A stretch of DNA of 64,000 nucleotides from JASGCL01 sp965262775 (GCA_965262775.1 CBDHFT010000001.1:1-64000), one strand, 5' to 3'; counted from the first letter of the stretch, positions 7,609-17,016 are shown. The notes: a model not told the origin generated them from the sequence alone. Program-made: numbers and translations.

Positions 7609-9777
7609 ATGTCGTTGAAACAATTTTTTTCCGATGTTGATAACCGCATCAGCCTGGCCAGCCTTATTGAAAAGGAAGTCAAATTAACCAAGCGCGGGCG
7701 GGAATATGTCGGCCTCTGCCCTTTTCACAATGAAAAAAGCCCGTCCTTTTCGGTTATCGAAGATAAAAAATTCTTCTATTGCTTTGGTTGCGGGAAAAGC
7801 GGGCGTGCCATCGATTGGTTAACCGAACGCCGCGGTTTAACTTTTAAAGAAGGGTTAGATTTCCTATCCCAGCTAAGCGGGGTGCCCCTGCCCACCCTTA
7901 AAAAAACGGGCCCCATTGATAATGTAAAAAGGGATCGCGAATCAGAGGTCTACCCGCTTATCATGGCGAGCGTCAAAGATTATTACCAACAATGCCTGCG
8001 TGGTGCCATGGGGAAACATGCCCACGATTATTTGAAAGGTCGCGGACTGACCGAACAAACCATCCAACATTTTGGCATTGGTTTTTCGCCCGATGAATTT
8101 GACCCCAGAAATTTGTTGCAAGAGGTCCAAGCAACCCTGCCCCAACATCGCATCACCGAACAGGACCTGGTAAACCTTGGGCTTATCCGTATCATGAATA
8201 ATGACCGCACCGCCACCACAGCACAGGCGGGACAAGTGGCGAACCAACCGTCAACCAAGCGAAGGACTTTTTTATTATTCCGTGGCCGCGTCATGTTCCC
8301 CATACAAAATCGTGCGGGTGCCATCATCGGGTTTGGCGGACGATTTTTGGGCGACGCCGCAAAAAATAACACTGGCAAATATATCAATTCCCCCGACAGC
8401 GCGGTTTTTTTCAAAGGCAGTAACCTCTATAATTTTAAAAACGCCCTGCAAGCCGTCAAAAACAAACAACCATTGTTGGTGGTCGAAGGTTATATGGATG
8501 TTATAGGCTTGGCGCAGGCAGGATTTTTATCGGCCGTCGCGCCGCTCGGCACCGCCCTTACCCAAGAACAACTGACCCTGTTGTGGCAAATGAATGAAAA
8601 ACCCATCATTGCTTTTGACGGCGACAACGCGGGCACCATGGCGGCGTTTCGCGCGGCGCGGCGCGCCCTGCCCCACCTTGCCAGTCACAAAACATTGGAA
8701 TTTGTTTTTATGCCGCAAGGCGACGACCCCGATTCCTTGGTGCGGCGCAGTGGGATTGATGGGTTGCAGGCCGTCCTTAATAAAAAAACCCCGCTTCATG
8801 AATTTTTATGGTGGTGGGAATTATCGCGCGCCGATTTATCACGACCCGAAGGGCAATTGGCATTTGAACAATCGCTCATCAACCATGCACGCGCCATCAC
8901 CGACCCTGCCTTGGCCAAATTATACCAAGAAACCTTCCGTGAAAAAATCTTTCAACAAAAACGCCAACGCCAAACCCAAACCAAAAATAACAAATCCCCT
9001 TACAAACGCGGCGTGAGTGGCGCGCGGCCACGGGGTGCTGGATTATTAAGGACGGATGACTCGCAAAACCCCAGAAATAATTTTCAAAAAAGTTATCCAC
9101 CACGTGGTTATGGCAACCGCGCCGACCAGGGGGCGGGGCTTGAATCGGGCTTGCCCAGCCTGCCAAAAATTATTGACGATTTATCGCAACATCAACCCCA
9201 TGCCCTGTTGGCAACCATAACGCTTTATCCAAAATTATACCAAGAATGGCGCGAAGCGGGGTTGGAGCGAGCCTTCCACCAATCATTGGCGGATGCTGGC
9301 CAGGGGGCGGGTAGTTCTGGCAAAAACCCTGTAAAACCTATCAACAAGCACCTTGACAATTACCTAAAAAAACTACATATCTTAACTAAGGGTTTGTCTG
9401 ACTTGGACAGGCCTGATTACCAAAACCCCAACCCCGAAAGTGCTTTAAACCAATGGCAACAACTGTTGGAAAAGTTATTCGCCGAAGATCACAGCGATTC
9501 ATTGTGGCATAAGATATTTGATAAGAACCTTAAAATACTTTATCCGCAGATATTTCGTGGTCATGAAGGTGACGCCAGAGATTTAATGAACGAATTAACC
9601 CAATTAGAAGTCATTGATAAATTACAACAAGATTTCCACCAACAAAAAATGGAGCAATCGCTTTCGCCAGCCAGCAACATACCCGTAACCGATAAGAAAA
9701 AAATTGATTCTTTTCTTGATGAAATTCAAAGAGCGGAACATTCTTTGCATCAACGAGCCTTGAAAACCGAAAGTTAA
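7609..9777 (+). CDS. dnaG: DNA primase
   Basis: DnaG makes RNA primers at the replication fork. The 722-residue protein has an N-terminal CHC2 zinc finger (C37, H40, C58, C61), then the catalytic core with TOPRIM motif VVEGYMDVIGLAQAG and acidic AFDGDNAG. The C-terminal DnaB-binding helical region is preceded by an unusually long basic and glycine-rich linker (about residues 445-510). The protein is longer than most primases for this reason. It starts 86 bp from the divergent SIR2-like gene, and rpoD follows 40 bp downstream, giving the usual yqeY-dnaG-rpoD order. Confidence 0.97.
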   Translation: MSLKQFFSDVDNRISLASLIEKEVKLTKRGREYVGLCPFHNEKSPSFSVIEDKKFFYCFGCGKSGRAIDWLTERRGLTFKEGLDFLSQLSGVPLPTLKKTGPIDNVKRDRESEVYPLIMASVKDYYQQCLRGAMGKHAHDYLKGRGLTEQTIQHFGIGFSPDEFDPRNLLQEVQATLPQHRITEQDLVNLGLIRIMNNDRTATTAQAGQVANQPSTKRRTFLLFRGRVMFPIQNRAGAIIGFGGRFLGDAAKNNTGKYINSPDSAVFFKGSNLYNFKNALQAVKNKQPLLVVEGYMDVIGLAQAGFLSAVAPLGTALTQEQLTLLWQMNEKPIIAFDGDNAGTMAAFRAARRALPHLASHKTLEFVFMPQGDDPDSLVRRSGIDGLQAVLNKKTPLHEFLWWWELSRADLSRPEGQLAFEQSLINHARAITDPALAKLYQETFREKIFQQKRQRQTQTKNNKSPYKRGVSGARPRGAGLLRTDDSQNPRNNFQKSYPPRGYGNRADQGAGLESGLPSLPKIIDDLSQHQPHALLATITLYPKLYQEWREAGLERAFHQSLADAGQGAGSSGKNPVKPINKHLDNYLKKLHILTKGLSDLDRPDYQNPNPESALNQWQQLLEKLFAEDHSDSLWHKIFDKNLKILYPQIFRGHEGDARDLMNELTQLEVIDKLQQDFHQQKMEQSLSPASNIPVTDKKKIDSFLDEIQRAEHSLHQRALKTES

Positions 9778-9817
9778 ACTTAATACCTATATCAATCGAA
9801 AAACTTATAAAAACACC

Positions 9818-11980
9818 ATGGCAAAAAAATTATTCCAGCAAAAAAAATCCACGGGTAATAAATCAAAAAAACCATCAAACAAGCCATCGGCCATGGTTGA
9901 TGCCCTGGAATTGGTGAAAAAATCTATCACCGAAAAGACCATAGAAATTTCGTGGGTTGCGGATAAGAAATCGAATAAAAAATTAGACAAAAAAGCGGGG
10001 CAACACACCACCGCAGGCGAAGCGTTAAACGCGCATTTGAACAACAGCACAAACGAATCGGATAATACAGAAATGGAAGAAAAGGACGGCGACAAAAAAA
10101 CCGACCTAAGCAATGTTGATGCCGTCAAAAAATTAATCGCCCGCGGTAAAAAACGCGGCTTCATAACATTTGACGAATTAAATGGCGTCCTGCCCGAGGG
10201 GAAATATAGTTCTGAACAATATGAAGACTTGATGAGCGAATTATCCGACATGGGTGTCACCATATTAAACGACGAAGACAAAGAAGAAGAAAAGGCCGAA
10301 GACAGCGAAGAAAAAAATGAAGAAAAGGCCGAAGCTGCCGACGCCGATGACATGCCCGCCAAGCAAGAAGAAGAAAAAGAAACCGTCAACCGTTCGCGCG
10401 AGGGGGACCCCGTCAGAATGTATTTGCAAGACATGGGAACGGTCGAATTGCTGTCGCGCGAAGGCGAAATTGCTATTGCCCAACGTATCGAAGCTGGCAA
10501 ATTAAAAATGATGACCGCCCTGTGCGAAAGCCCCTTGACCATGGAGGCTATCATCAAATTCCATGACCAATTGTTAGAAGGCACGGGCGTGTTGTTGCGC
10601 GAAATTATTGATTTGGATTTAAGCATGAACCAAGGCAGCGGCGGTTTGCCCGCCACCCTGGCCGATGCGGAGGAGGTGGATTCTTTTTCCCAAGACGGCG
10701 AAGAAGAAGACAACAGCGCGTCCCTCACCCATAAAGAGCAATTATTAAAGCCAACTATTTTAGAAGTCTTCAACAAAATCGCGAGCAATTATGTGCGCTT
10801 GCGCCAGCAACAACAAAAAATATTGGACGACATGGAAAATGGCGTTGCCACCAGCCCCGCCACCAAAAAAACATACGACAAATATCATGGCGAATTGGTG
10901 CGTTTGCTGAAATCGCTTTATTTCAACGCACGTAAAATTGAACAATGGATTGACGAACTTTATCGCTTGCAAAAAGAATTGTTATCTTACGAAGGGCCCT
11001 TGGTGCGGCTTGCTTTGGCGGCTGGCATCCCGCAAAAAGAATTCATCGAAAAAATGCAAGGCCAAGAATTAAACAAAAATTGGCTGGCCGAGGCAAAGAA
11101 AATATCGAAACCATGGAATGATTTTATTACCAAAAATAAAACAACCATCGAAAAATATCGCCAAGAAATCATGCGTATTGTTATTCGTAACAACATGCCC
11201 GTGGCGCAAATCAAAAAAATATTTAGCGACGTGCAACAGGGCGAACGCGATTCGAACAAGGCCAAAAATGAAATGATAGAAGCCAACCTAAGGCTTGTTA
11301 TCTCCATCGCCAAAAAATACACCAACCGCGGTTTGCAATTGCTCGATTTGGTGCAGGAAGGCAATATCGGCCTGATGAAGGCAGTTGATAAATTTGAATA
11401 TCGGCGCGGTTATAAATTTTCTACCTACGCCACCTGGTGGATAAGGCAGGCCATCACCCGTTCCATCGCGGACCAGGCCCGCACCATCCGCATCCCCGTG
11501 CATATGATTGAAACCATCAACAAAATTTTGCGCTGTTCGCGCCAATTAAAACATGAATATAGCCGCGAGCCAACGCCCGAGGAAATCTCGACCAAGCTTT
11601 CTATCCCCCTTGACCGTGTGCAAAAAGTTTTAAATATTGCCAAAGAACCCATCAGTTTGGAAACGCCCGTGGGCGATGAGGATGATTCGCGGCTCGGCGA
11701 TTTTATCGAAGATAAAGCGGCGACCCAACCGTTGGAGGCCTCCATCCATGCCAATTTAAAAGACACCACGACCAAGGTGTTGGCGGGCCTTACCGCGCGC
11801 GAAGAACGGGTGTTAAGAATGCGATTTGGTATCGGCATGAACCGCGACCATACATTGGAAGAAGTTGGTCACCAATTCAACGTCACCCGCGAACGTATTC
11901 GCCAAATCGAAGCCAAGGCCCTGCGCAAATTAAAACACCCCACCCGTTCTAAAAAATTGCGCACATTTATCGACCAGTAA
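9818..11980 (+). CDS. rpoD: RNA polymerase primary sigma factor (sigma-70)
   Basis: This is the housekeeping sigma factor. The 720-residue protein has a lysine-rich and then acidic N-terminal region (1.1-like, through about residue 190), region 1.2 at DPVRMYLQDMGTVELLSREGE, a non-conserved region with the sigma-70 NCR pattern, region 2 at LLDLVQEGNIGLMKAVDKFEY and FSTYATWWIRQAITR, region 3 (IPVHMIETINK) and region 4 helix-turn-helix ending VTRERIRQIEAKALRKL. The stretch at residues 150-180 is almost entirely acidic. It lies directly downstream of dnaG. Confidence 0.98.
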   Translation: MAKKLFQQKKSTGNKSKKPSNKPSAMVDALELVKKSITEKTIEISWVADKKSNKKLDKKAGQHTTAGEALNAHLNNSTNESDNTEMEEKDGDKKTDLSNVDAVKKLIARGKKRGFITFDELNGVLPEGKYSSEQYEDLMSELSDMGVTILNDEDKEEEKAEDSEEKNEEKAEAADADDMPAKQEEEKETVNRSREGDPVRMYLQDMGTVELLSREGEIAIAQRIEAGKLKMMTALCESPLTMEAIIKFHDQLLEGTGVLLREIIDLDLSMNQGSGGLPATLADAEEVDSFSQDGEEEDNSASLTHKEQLLKPTILEVFNKIASNYVRLRQQQQKILDDMENGVATSPATKKTYDKYHGELVRLLKSLYFNARKIEQWIDELYRLQKELLSYEGPLVRLALAAGIPQKEFIEKMQGQELNKNWLAEAKKISKPWNDFITKNKTTIEKYRQEIMRIVIRNNMPVAQIKKIFSDVQQGERDSNKAKNEMIEANLRLVISIAKKYTNRGLQLLDLVQEGNIGLMKAVDKFEYRRGYKFSTYATWWIRQAITRSIADQARTIRIPVHMIETINKILRCSRQLKHEYSREPTPEEISTKLSIPLDRVQKVLNIAKEPISLETPVGDEDDSRLGDFIEDKAATQPLEASIHANLKDTTTKVLAGLTAREERVLRMRFGIGMNRDHTLEEVGHQFNVTRERIRQIEAKALRKLKHPTRSKKLRTFIDQ

Positions 11981-12089
11981 CTGAGCTTACGCCTAAGAGC
12001 CATTGGTTTTCAGCTTCTAAGCTTAAAAGTTATAGTGAAATTAAAAAATCCCGCAAAAAAACGTGAATTGACAACACCGCTTTACCACC

Positions 12090-13046
12090 ATGGCTTTGAA
12101 AAAAAATCGACAGCTACCCCGCCCCGCCCCTCGCGCCGCGGGCATGATGGCTGACAGCAGTCCTGTTGACTACTTCCGCTTGCTAAAACCGCGGGTCATG
12201 TCGTTGGTGGTTTTTTCGGCCTTGGTTGGTTTGATGATGGGTCGCGCCATGGCCTATCGCCTTGGCATACATGTCGGCACCGATATGGCGCAACAATTAT
12301 TGGCGATTATTTTTATTGCCATGGGCGCGGGGGCCGCGGGGGCATTAAACATGTGGATCGACAGGGATATTGACCGCAAGATGTTGCGCACCATGAATCG
12401 CCCCCTGCCACAAAAAATTATAACCCCCGATAATGCTTTGGCCTTTGGCTTAATGTTTGCGGTGTTTGCCGTTATGTTATTATCCTTCGCCAGCAATTAC
12501 ATGGCGGGCGGTTTGCTGGCCTTCACCATTTTTTATTATGTTATTATTTATAGCGTTATTTTAAAAAAACGCCATATTTATAATGTGGTGATTGGCGGGG
12601 TGGCGGGTGCGTTGCCCCCTGTTATTGGGTTTGTCAGCGTGCTGCCGCATTTTTATTGGCAAGCATGGTTGTTGTTTTTGGTTATATTTTTTTGGACGCC
12701 GCCCCATTCATGGGCCTTGGCCATTTTTCGTGGCGAAGATTATAAACGCGCCAATATAAAAATGCTGCCCGCGGTTTTGGGTTTTAAAAACACCGCTTGG
12801 CAAATGGTGATTTATTCATTATTTTTATGTTTAAGTGTGTTGTTATTTTTTATCAGCGAGGTGACCAGTTATTTGTTTAACTGTTTGTTGCTTATCATGA
12901 CATTGGGTTTTTTCCTGCTATCTTTAAAATTTTTGTTTTTGCATAACGATAAAAAACTTTTTGTTTTGGAAGCAAAAAGATTTTTCTACTATTCAATATT
13001 TTATCTTTTTTTCTTTTTGCTGGCACTTTTGATAGATATTTGGTAA
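12090..13046 (+). CDS. ctaB: protoheme IX farnesyltransferase (haem O synthase)
   Basis: CtaB attaches a farnesyl group to protohaem, giving haem O, the precursor of haem A for cytochrome oxidase. The 318-residue UbiA-superfamily protein has about nine membrane helices. The first Asp-rich prenyl-binding motif is in NMWIDRDIDRKMLRTMNRPLP, and the second conserved loop is FRGEDYKRANIKMLP. FFWTPPHSWALAI is the family signature. In relatives this gene follows ctaC-ctaD; here the preceding gene is rpoD. Confidence 0.96.
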   Translation: MALKKNRQLPRPAPRAAGMMADSSPVDYFRLLKPRVMSLVVFSALVGLMMGRAMAYRLGIHVGTDMAQQLLAIIFIAMGAGAAGALNMWIDRDIDRKMLRTMNRPLPQKIITPDNALAFGLMFAVFAVMLLSFASNYMAGGLLAFTIFYYVIIYSVILKKRHIYNVVIGGVAGALPPVIGFVSVLPHFYWQAWLLFLVIFFWTPPHSWALAIFRGEDYKRANIKMLPAVLGFKNTAWQMVIYSLFLCLSVLLFFISEVTSYLFNCLLLIMTLGFFLLSLKFLFLHNDKKLFVLEAKRFFYYSIFYLFFFLLALLIDIW

Positions 13047-13056
13047 AACACAGTTG

Positions 13057-13233
13057 ATGAAAAAATCACGCCCGATAAAAAAAAATCTCGCCACCAATAA
13101 ATTGCTTGCTCCTAAACGGCTTAGCCGCAATTTGCGGCAAAAAAATTTGGTGGTGGCTTTGTTGGTTTTGCTATTGGTTTGTTTGTTTTTTTTCATCACC
13201 TATAATCGGTTAAAAACGGGATCAAATATTTAA
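13057..13233 (+). CDS. CoxF-like small membrane protein of the oxidase cluster
   Basis: A 58-residue protein runs from ATG 13057 to TAA 13231-13233. It has a basic N-terminus rich in K, R and N, one strongly hydrophobic segment (VVALLVLLLVCLFFF) and a short polar tail. Its position between ctaB and ctaG, size and topology match the small proteins annotated CoxF in alphaproteobacterial oxidase clusters, thought to assist oxidase assembly. Identity rests on position and shape, since such short proteins carry little sequence signal. Spacing of 10 bp from ctaB and 34 bp to ctaG supports co-transcription. Confidence 0.7.
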   Translation: MKKSRPIKKNLATNKLLAPKRLSRNLRQKNLVVALLVLLLVCLFFFITYNRLKTGSNI

Positions 13234-13267
13234 CCTTGTCGTTAATCCCTTATTCCCTTTTATCATC

Positions 13268-13837
13268 ATGAAAAAATCAACTAACAAAAATCAGGCCTTG
13301 GCTATCGTCTTGGTCGCCATCGTTATTGGACTATTAGCGGGCAGTTTTGCCTCCGCCCCACTCTATCGTATCTTTTGCCAGATAACTGGCTTTGGTGGCC
13401 AACCCAGCCAGGCCACGCAACCAGGGGCGGTCAGCACCCTGAATACCCCCGCGGTCACGCCTGAGGCTATCAAAAATTTTCACCCCTTAACTTTTTTGTT
13501 TGATAAAACCATCGACCAAAACACACCTATCAAGGTAACAATTCTTACGCCACGGGTTGACGCGAAAATCAATGAAACCAAAAAAGTTGTCTATCAGGTT
13601 GAAAACCTGAGCAATGAGACATTTGTTCTTACCAGTTCATACAATGCCACCCCTCAAAAATATGCTCATGATATTGTTAAAACCCAATGTTTTTGTTTTG
13701 AAAAACATACATTGAAACCCTATGAACGTAAAAACTTCGCCGTGGTGTTTTTTATTAGTCCGACTATCATCAGCACCGAAGGGGCAGAAAAACTTCGCGA
13801 ACTAACCATCGGTTATCATTTTTATCGCGCTTCTTAA
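13268..13837 (+). CDS. ctaG: cytochrome c oxidase assembly protein CtaG/Cox11
   Basis: Cox11 delivers copper to the CuB site of oxidase subunit I on the periplasmic face. The 189-residue protein has one N-terminal membrane anchor (ALAIVLVAIVIGLLAGSFASAPLYRIFC) followed by an immunoglobulin-like periplasmic domain. The copper-binding CFCF motif is present in KTQCFCFEKHTL, and the conserved NATP precedes it. A further Cys at the end of the membrane helix (FCQ) is also conserved. Subunit I, its client, is not encoded in this window. Confidence 0.95.
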   Translation: MKKSTNKNQALAIVLVAIVIGLLAGSFASAPLYRIFCQITGFGGQPSQATQPGAVSTLNTPAVTPEAIKNFHPLTFLFDKTIDQNTPIKVTILTPRVDAKINETKKVVYQVENLSNETFVLTSSYNATPQKYAHDIVKTQCFCFEKHTLKPYERKNFAVVFFISPTIISTEGAEKLRELTIGYHFYRAS

Positions 13838-13847
13838 AAAAAATATT

Positions 13848-13897
13848 AGGCAATAATTAGGCAAGATAGAATGCGATTCTTTGCTTGATTATTGCCT
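13848..13897. repeat. long stacked hairpin between ctaG and ctaE
   Basis: A perfect 10-bp inverted repeat, AGGCAATAAT (13848-13857) with ATTATTGCCT (13888-13897), encloses two more nested pairings: GCAA with TTGC, and GAAT with ATTC around a 3-base loop. No T-tract follows, so it looks less like an intrinsic terminator than like an RNA-stability or processing element within the oxidase operon. A palindrome with the same AGGCAATA core lies at 32028-32052. Confidence 0.55.
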
Positions 13898-13935
13898 GAT
13901 AAATTGTTAAAAGCCGTCCTATTATAAAAAATAAT

Positions 13936-14811
13936 ATGGCAAACAAAAAGGCAAATCACGATTATCATTTGGTGGACCCAAGTCCATGGCCTTTGTTAGG
14001 CGCCTTCGCGGGCTTTGTTTTGGCCTTTGGGTTCATCTGCATGCTGCACCCCGATATTTTTGCTATCAAAATCGCCAGCGATAACAAATTATTTTCTACC
14101 ATTTACAACATCATTGTCCTCACCCCTGGCATGGCGTTGGTGTTGTGCACTTTTTATTATTGGTGGCGCGATGTTATTAAGGAAGGCAAACAAGGGTTCC
14201 ACACCGCGGTGGTGGAAAAGGGGCTGCGCCTTGGCATGGCCCTGTTTATTATATCGGAGGTTATGTTTTTCGTCGCCTTCTTTTGGGCATTTTTCTACAG
14301 CAGTTTATTTGTAGACGATGTAAAATTAATCACCCGTTATATTTTTACGGGCGGCATTTGGCCCCCCAAGGGTATCCAGCCTGTTGAAACCTTCCAATTA
14401 CCATTTGTGAACACCTTGATATTGTTGTTATCGGGCACCACCCTAACTTGGGCTCATCATGCTTTGAAAGAAAACAATCGCAAGGATCTATTGCGCGGTT
14501 TGCAATATACTATTTTGTTGGGCTTGCTTTTTACCTCCATCCAATTGCTGGAATATTTAGAATCTGACTTTTCTTTAAAAAGCGGTAGTTACGGCTCGAC
14601 ATTTTTTATGGCCACTGGGTTTCACGGGCTTCATGTTATTATCGGCACCATCTTTCTTGTCATTTGCTATATTCGTTCCAAACGCGGTGATTTCACCCCC
14701 ACCCATCATTTTGGGTTGGAGGCTGCCGCATGGTATTGGCACTTCGTCGATGTGGTCTGGTTGATATTATTTGTCAGCATCTATTGGTGGGGCGGGTCAG
14801 GCGGGCAATAA
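13936..14811 (+). CDS. ctaE: cytochrome c oxidase subunit III
   Basis: Subunit III is a seven-helix core subunit of the aa3-type terminal oxidase in the cytoplasmic membrane. The 291-residue protein begins KANHDYHLVDPSPWPLLGAF, a typical subunit III start. It has the conserved EVMFFVAFFWAFFYSSL helix, WPPKGIQPVETFQLPFVNTLILLLSGTT in two adjacent pieces, TGFHGLHVIIGT, and the terminal AWYWHFVDVVWLILF. It is complete and unremarkable for the family. It is separated from ctaG by about 100 bp holding the hairpin described separately. Confidence 0.97.
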   Translation: MANKKANHDYHLVDPSPWPLLGAFAGFVLAFGFICMLHPDIFAIKIASDNKLFSTIYNIIVLTPGMALVLCTFYYWWRDVIKEGKQGFHTAVVEKGLRLGMALFIISEVMFFVAFFWAFFYSSLFVDDVKLITRYIFTGGIWPPKGIQPVETFQLPFVNTLILLLSGTTLTWAHHALKENNRKDLLRGLQYTILLGLLFTSIQLLEYLESDFSLKSGSYGSTFFMATGFHGLHVIIGTIFLVICYIRSKRGDFTPTHHFGLEAAAWYWHFVDVVWLILFVSIYWWGGSGGQ

Positions 14812-14962
14812 GCCTGGGCAATAAATTATTGCTTAACCGCCTTTTTTATACGGGTGGTGCCAACAATGACCAAGATTGCGGACTAACATGGGGGCAATAT
14901 CTCTATTCACCAACCATGAATAATAACATGGATAAAAATTTTATATTATTTGTAACAACCTT

Positions 14963-15331
14963 ATGCCCCGTAAAAAAAATCGTCCGCCCTTAAGTTTGGG
15001 TTTATTAATTGCCTTGTCATTGGGCGGGTTATGCCCCGTTTGTCATGAAGGGAAAATCTTTACTGGTTATAGCAATGTTAAAGCCCGCTGTGCCAATTGC
15101 GGCCACAACCTACAAAAAGAAAATTCTGGCGATGGCCCTTCCGCCTTTTTATTGCTGTTGATAGGCTTCCCCGCGGTTTTTTTTATTGCCTTTTTGTATG
15201 TGAAGTATAATTGGTCTTTTTGGTTGCTGTTTTCGATATTTGCGCTTATGGTTGCGATGGGAATGGTTCTGTTGTTGCGCCCGTTAAAGGCCATGTTCAT
15301 TGTGTTGCAACATTACACAAAAAGTGAATAG
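14963..15331 (+). CDS. DUF983 family protein
   Basis: DUF983 proteins lie in alphaproteobacterial oxidase clusters between subunit III and SURF1; their role is uncharacterised but presumably linked to oxidase assembly. The 122-residue protein has a four-cysteine knuckle (CPVCHEGKIF and RCANCGHNL, about residues 22-50), likely metal-binding. Two membrane helices follow. An Asp-Gly-Pro (GDGPSAFLLLLIGF) before the first helix is a family feature. A lysine/arginine run follows the start codon. Confidence 0.85.
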   Translation: MPRKKNRPPLSLGLLIALSLGGLCPVCHEGKIFTGYSNVKARCANCGHNLQKENSGDGPSAFLLLLIGFPAVFFIAFLYVKYNWSFWLLFSIFALMVAMGMVLLLRPLKAMFIVLQHYTKSE

Positions 15332-15374
15332 GTATTTTGCCAAAGAAATCTAAAAAAATATTACATCCATTTTT

Positions 15375-16187
15375 ATGAAAAAATCGACGACACGCCCAAC
15401 CATCCTGTTGCCACTTATTGTCATAACTTTCTTGCTTGGTTTATGGCAATGTTCTCGCCTTTATACCAAGACTCAAATTATTCAAACGCAATTAACCAAC
15501 CAATCGGCGACCCCCGTTGCATGGTATCCCAACCCCAGCCTTGATAAAAACGACCGCGGAAAAAAATTAGTTATCACGGGGCAATTATTTCCCGATAAAA
15601 CTATTTACCTCTTAACCCTGGCGCCCGACGAAAGCGAAACACGCGGTTATGAAGCCGTGATGCCATTTTTAACCACCAACGGTGAATGGCTGATAACATC
15701 GGTTGGTTTTTATAAAGAACGTTTAAAGAAAAACATCACCAGCCAAGCCATCGACCGCGATATTGCCCCCGCCCTGTCATCGCTTAAGGGTAAACCACTA
15801 ACCATCACGGTCTACGCCGACCCCATCAAACCGCAAGGGATGTTCACCCCCGACAATGTCAGCACCAGCAAAATTTGGTTTTATATAAATAAGCAACAGC
15901 TAGCCAGCATTTGGCAAAGGCAAGAATTTTTATCCAACAGGCCCAGCAACCAATTCCTGTTCAAGGTCGCCAACCTGCAACCCTTACCCGTCGCTTTACA
16001 AAAAAATGCAAACCCCAAGCTTGGCTTGGTGTTTTTTGAAAATGGCTTATCCTTGCCCTATAACCGTCATTTAGAATATATCGCCACCTGGTGGCTGCTT
16101 GCAATTTTTGGCTTCCTGCTTTATTGGTTTGGCACGGGCGCGCCCAGCAAAAACAAAAAGAAACCGACAAAAAAAAATAAAAAATAA
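15375..16187 (+). CDS. SURF1 family cytochrome oxidase assembly protein
   Basis: SURF1 (Shy1) acts in haem A handling and subunit I maturation. The 270-residue protein has the family layout: an N-terminal membrane helix (ILLPLIVITFLLGLWQCSRLY), a large periplasmic domain with WLITSVGFY, and a second membrane helix near the C-terminus (YIATWWLLAIFGFLLYWF) preceded by the conserved NRHLEY. The tail is lysine-rich. It is the last recognisable oxidase gene of the cluster. Confidence 0.9.
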   Translation: MKKSTTRPTILLPLIVITFLLGLWQCSRLYTKTQIIQTQLTNQSATPVAWYPNPSLDKNDRGKKLVITGQLFPDKTIYLLTLAPDESETRGYEAVMPFLTTNGEWLITSVGFYKERLKKNITSQAIDRDIAPALSSLKGKPLTITVYADPIKPQGMFTPDNVSTSKIWFYINKQQLASIWQRQEFLSNRPSNQFLFKVANLQPLPVALQKNANPKLGLVFFENGLSLPYNRHLEYIATWWLLAIFGFLLYWFGTGAPSKNKKKPTKKNKK

Positions 16188-16205
16188 ATAATTATACCTT
16201 CCTGC

Positions 16206-16850
16206 ATGAGCGATATCTACAACCAAGCTGTTAAACATTTACCCGAAAAAGTTTCTTCGGCCATTATCCTCCTTCATGGTTATGGTGCCGACGGCAATGA
16301 TCTGCTGGCGCCCATCAGTCAAAATTGGGCAAGCCTTTTCCCCAACACCGCGCTGCTCGCCCCCAATGGGCTTATCAAACGTCCCGTTTTTGGTTATGAA
16401 TGGTTTCGCTTAACCAACATCAGCGAACAAGAAATCACCACGGGCGTGATTGAAACCGAAAAATCAATCTGGCAATTGTTAAGCGATACCGCCAGCAATC
16501 TTTCGCTGGATTATAAAAAGATTTTTTTATTGGGCTTTAGCCAAGGCACCATCGTCGCCCTGCATGCTGGTTTAAAATATAGCCAAGCCCTCGGCGGCAT
16601 CATTGGTTTTTCGGGTGCCCTGCCCGATAGGGAACAGATAAAATCCAACATCAAACAAAAACCGCCCATCCTGCTTGCCCATGGCGAATTGGACCCCGTG
16701 GTGCCATGCTTAGCGTCGGAGGCTGCCAGCCGCGCCCTTAAAGAATCGGGGGTGGATGTTACATTGCTTATCGAACCCAACCTGGCCCATGCTATTGGTC
16801 CCCAAGGATTTAAAGCCGCAACCGAATTTTTACAAACGCACGGCGCGTAA
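16206..16850 (+). CDS. phospholipase/carboxylesterase family serine hydrolase
   Basis: This is an alpha/beta hydrolase of the carboxylesterase/thioesterase (YpfH, APT-like) family, hydrolysing short acyl esters or thioesters in the cytoplasm. The 214-residue protein has ILLHGYGADGNDL for the oxyanion loop and a complete Ser-Asp-His triad: S112 in GFSQGT, D163 in HGELDPVVP and H195 in NLAHAIGP. The natural substrate cannot be inferred. It starts 18 bp after the SURF1 gene and may share its transcript. Confidence 0.88.
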   Translation: MSDIYNQAVKHLPEKVSSAIILLHGYGADGNDLLAPISQNWASLFPNTALLAPNGLIKRPVFGYEWFRLTNISEQEITTGVIETEKSIWQLLSDTASNLSLDYKKIFLLGFSQGTIVALHAGLKYSQALGGIIGFSGALPDREQIKSNIKQKPPILLAHGELDPVVPCLASEAASRALKESGVDVTLLIEPNLAHAIGPQGFKAATEFLQTHGA

Positions 16851-16946
16851 ATTAGGCAAATAATACGGGATAGAATTTTTATCCTGGCAACCATAAAAAC
16901 TTTCTGCAACATAACATGGGCTCAGACGCGCCCTGTGATGCTACCT

Positions 16947-16978
16947 GATTTCTCTACTGGATTTCTCTACTGGATTTA
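16947..16978. repeat. 13-bp tandem repeat, 2.4 copies
   Basis: The unit GATTTCTCTACTG occurs at 16947-16959 and 16960-16972, followed by the first five bases of a third copy. It lies in the 166-bp gap before maf. No function is evident; it looks like simple replication slippage. Confidence 0.8.
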
Positions 16979-17016
16979 TGGGGCAAAAACGTTCTAAAAG
17001 ATAATCCACGATAAAC

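Noticed and set aside
9805..10788. 327-codon open frame on the minus strand opposite rpoD
   Set aside because: Ser/Phe-rich shadow created by the acidic and lysine codons of the sigma factor; rpoD is certain on the other strand.
12067..12072. TTGACA as a ctaB promoter -35 box
   Set aside because: It lies only 18 bp before the ATG, leaving no room for a -10 box and transcription start upstream of the gene.
14818..14832. Palindrome after ctaE as a terminator
   Set aside because: GCAATAA/TTATTGC has only a one-base centre and is AT-rich; the later T-run is about ten bases away, so it is weak as an intrinsic terminator.
16947..16978. CRISPR-like repeats
   Set aside because: The repeats are only 13 bp, contiguous and without spacers. 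No other array-like pattern was seen in the window.
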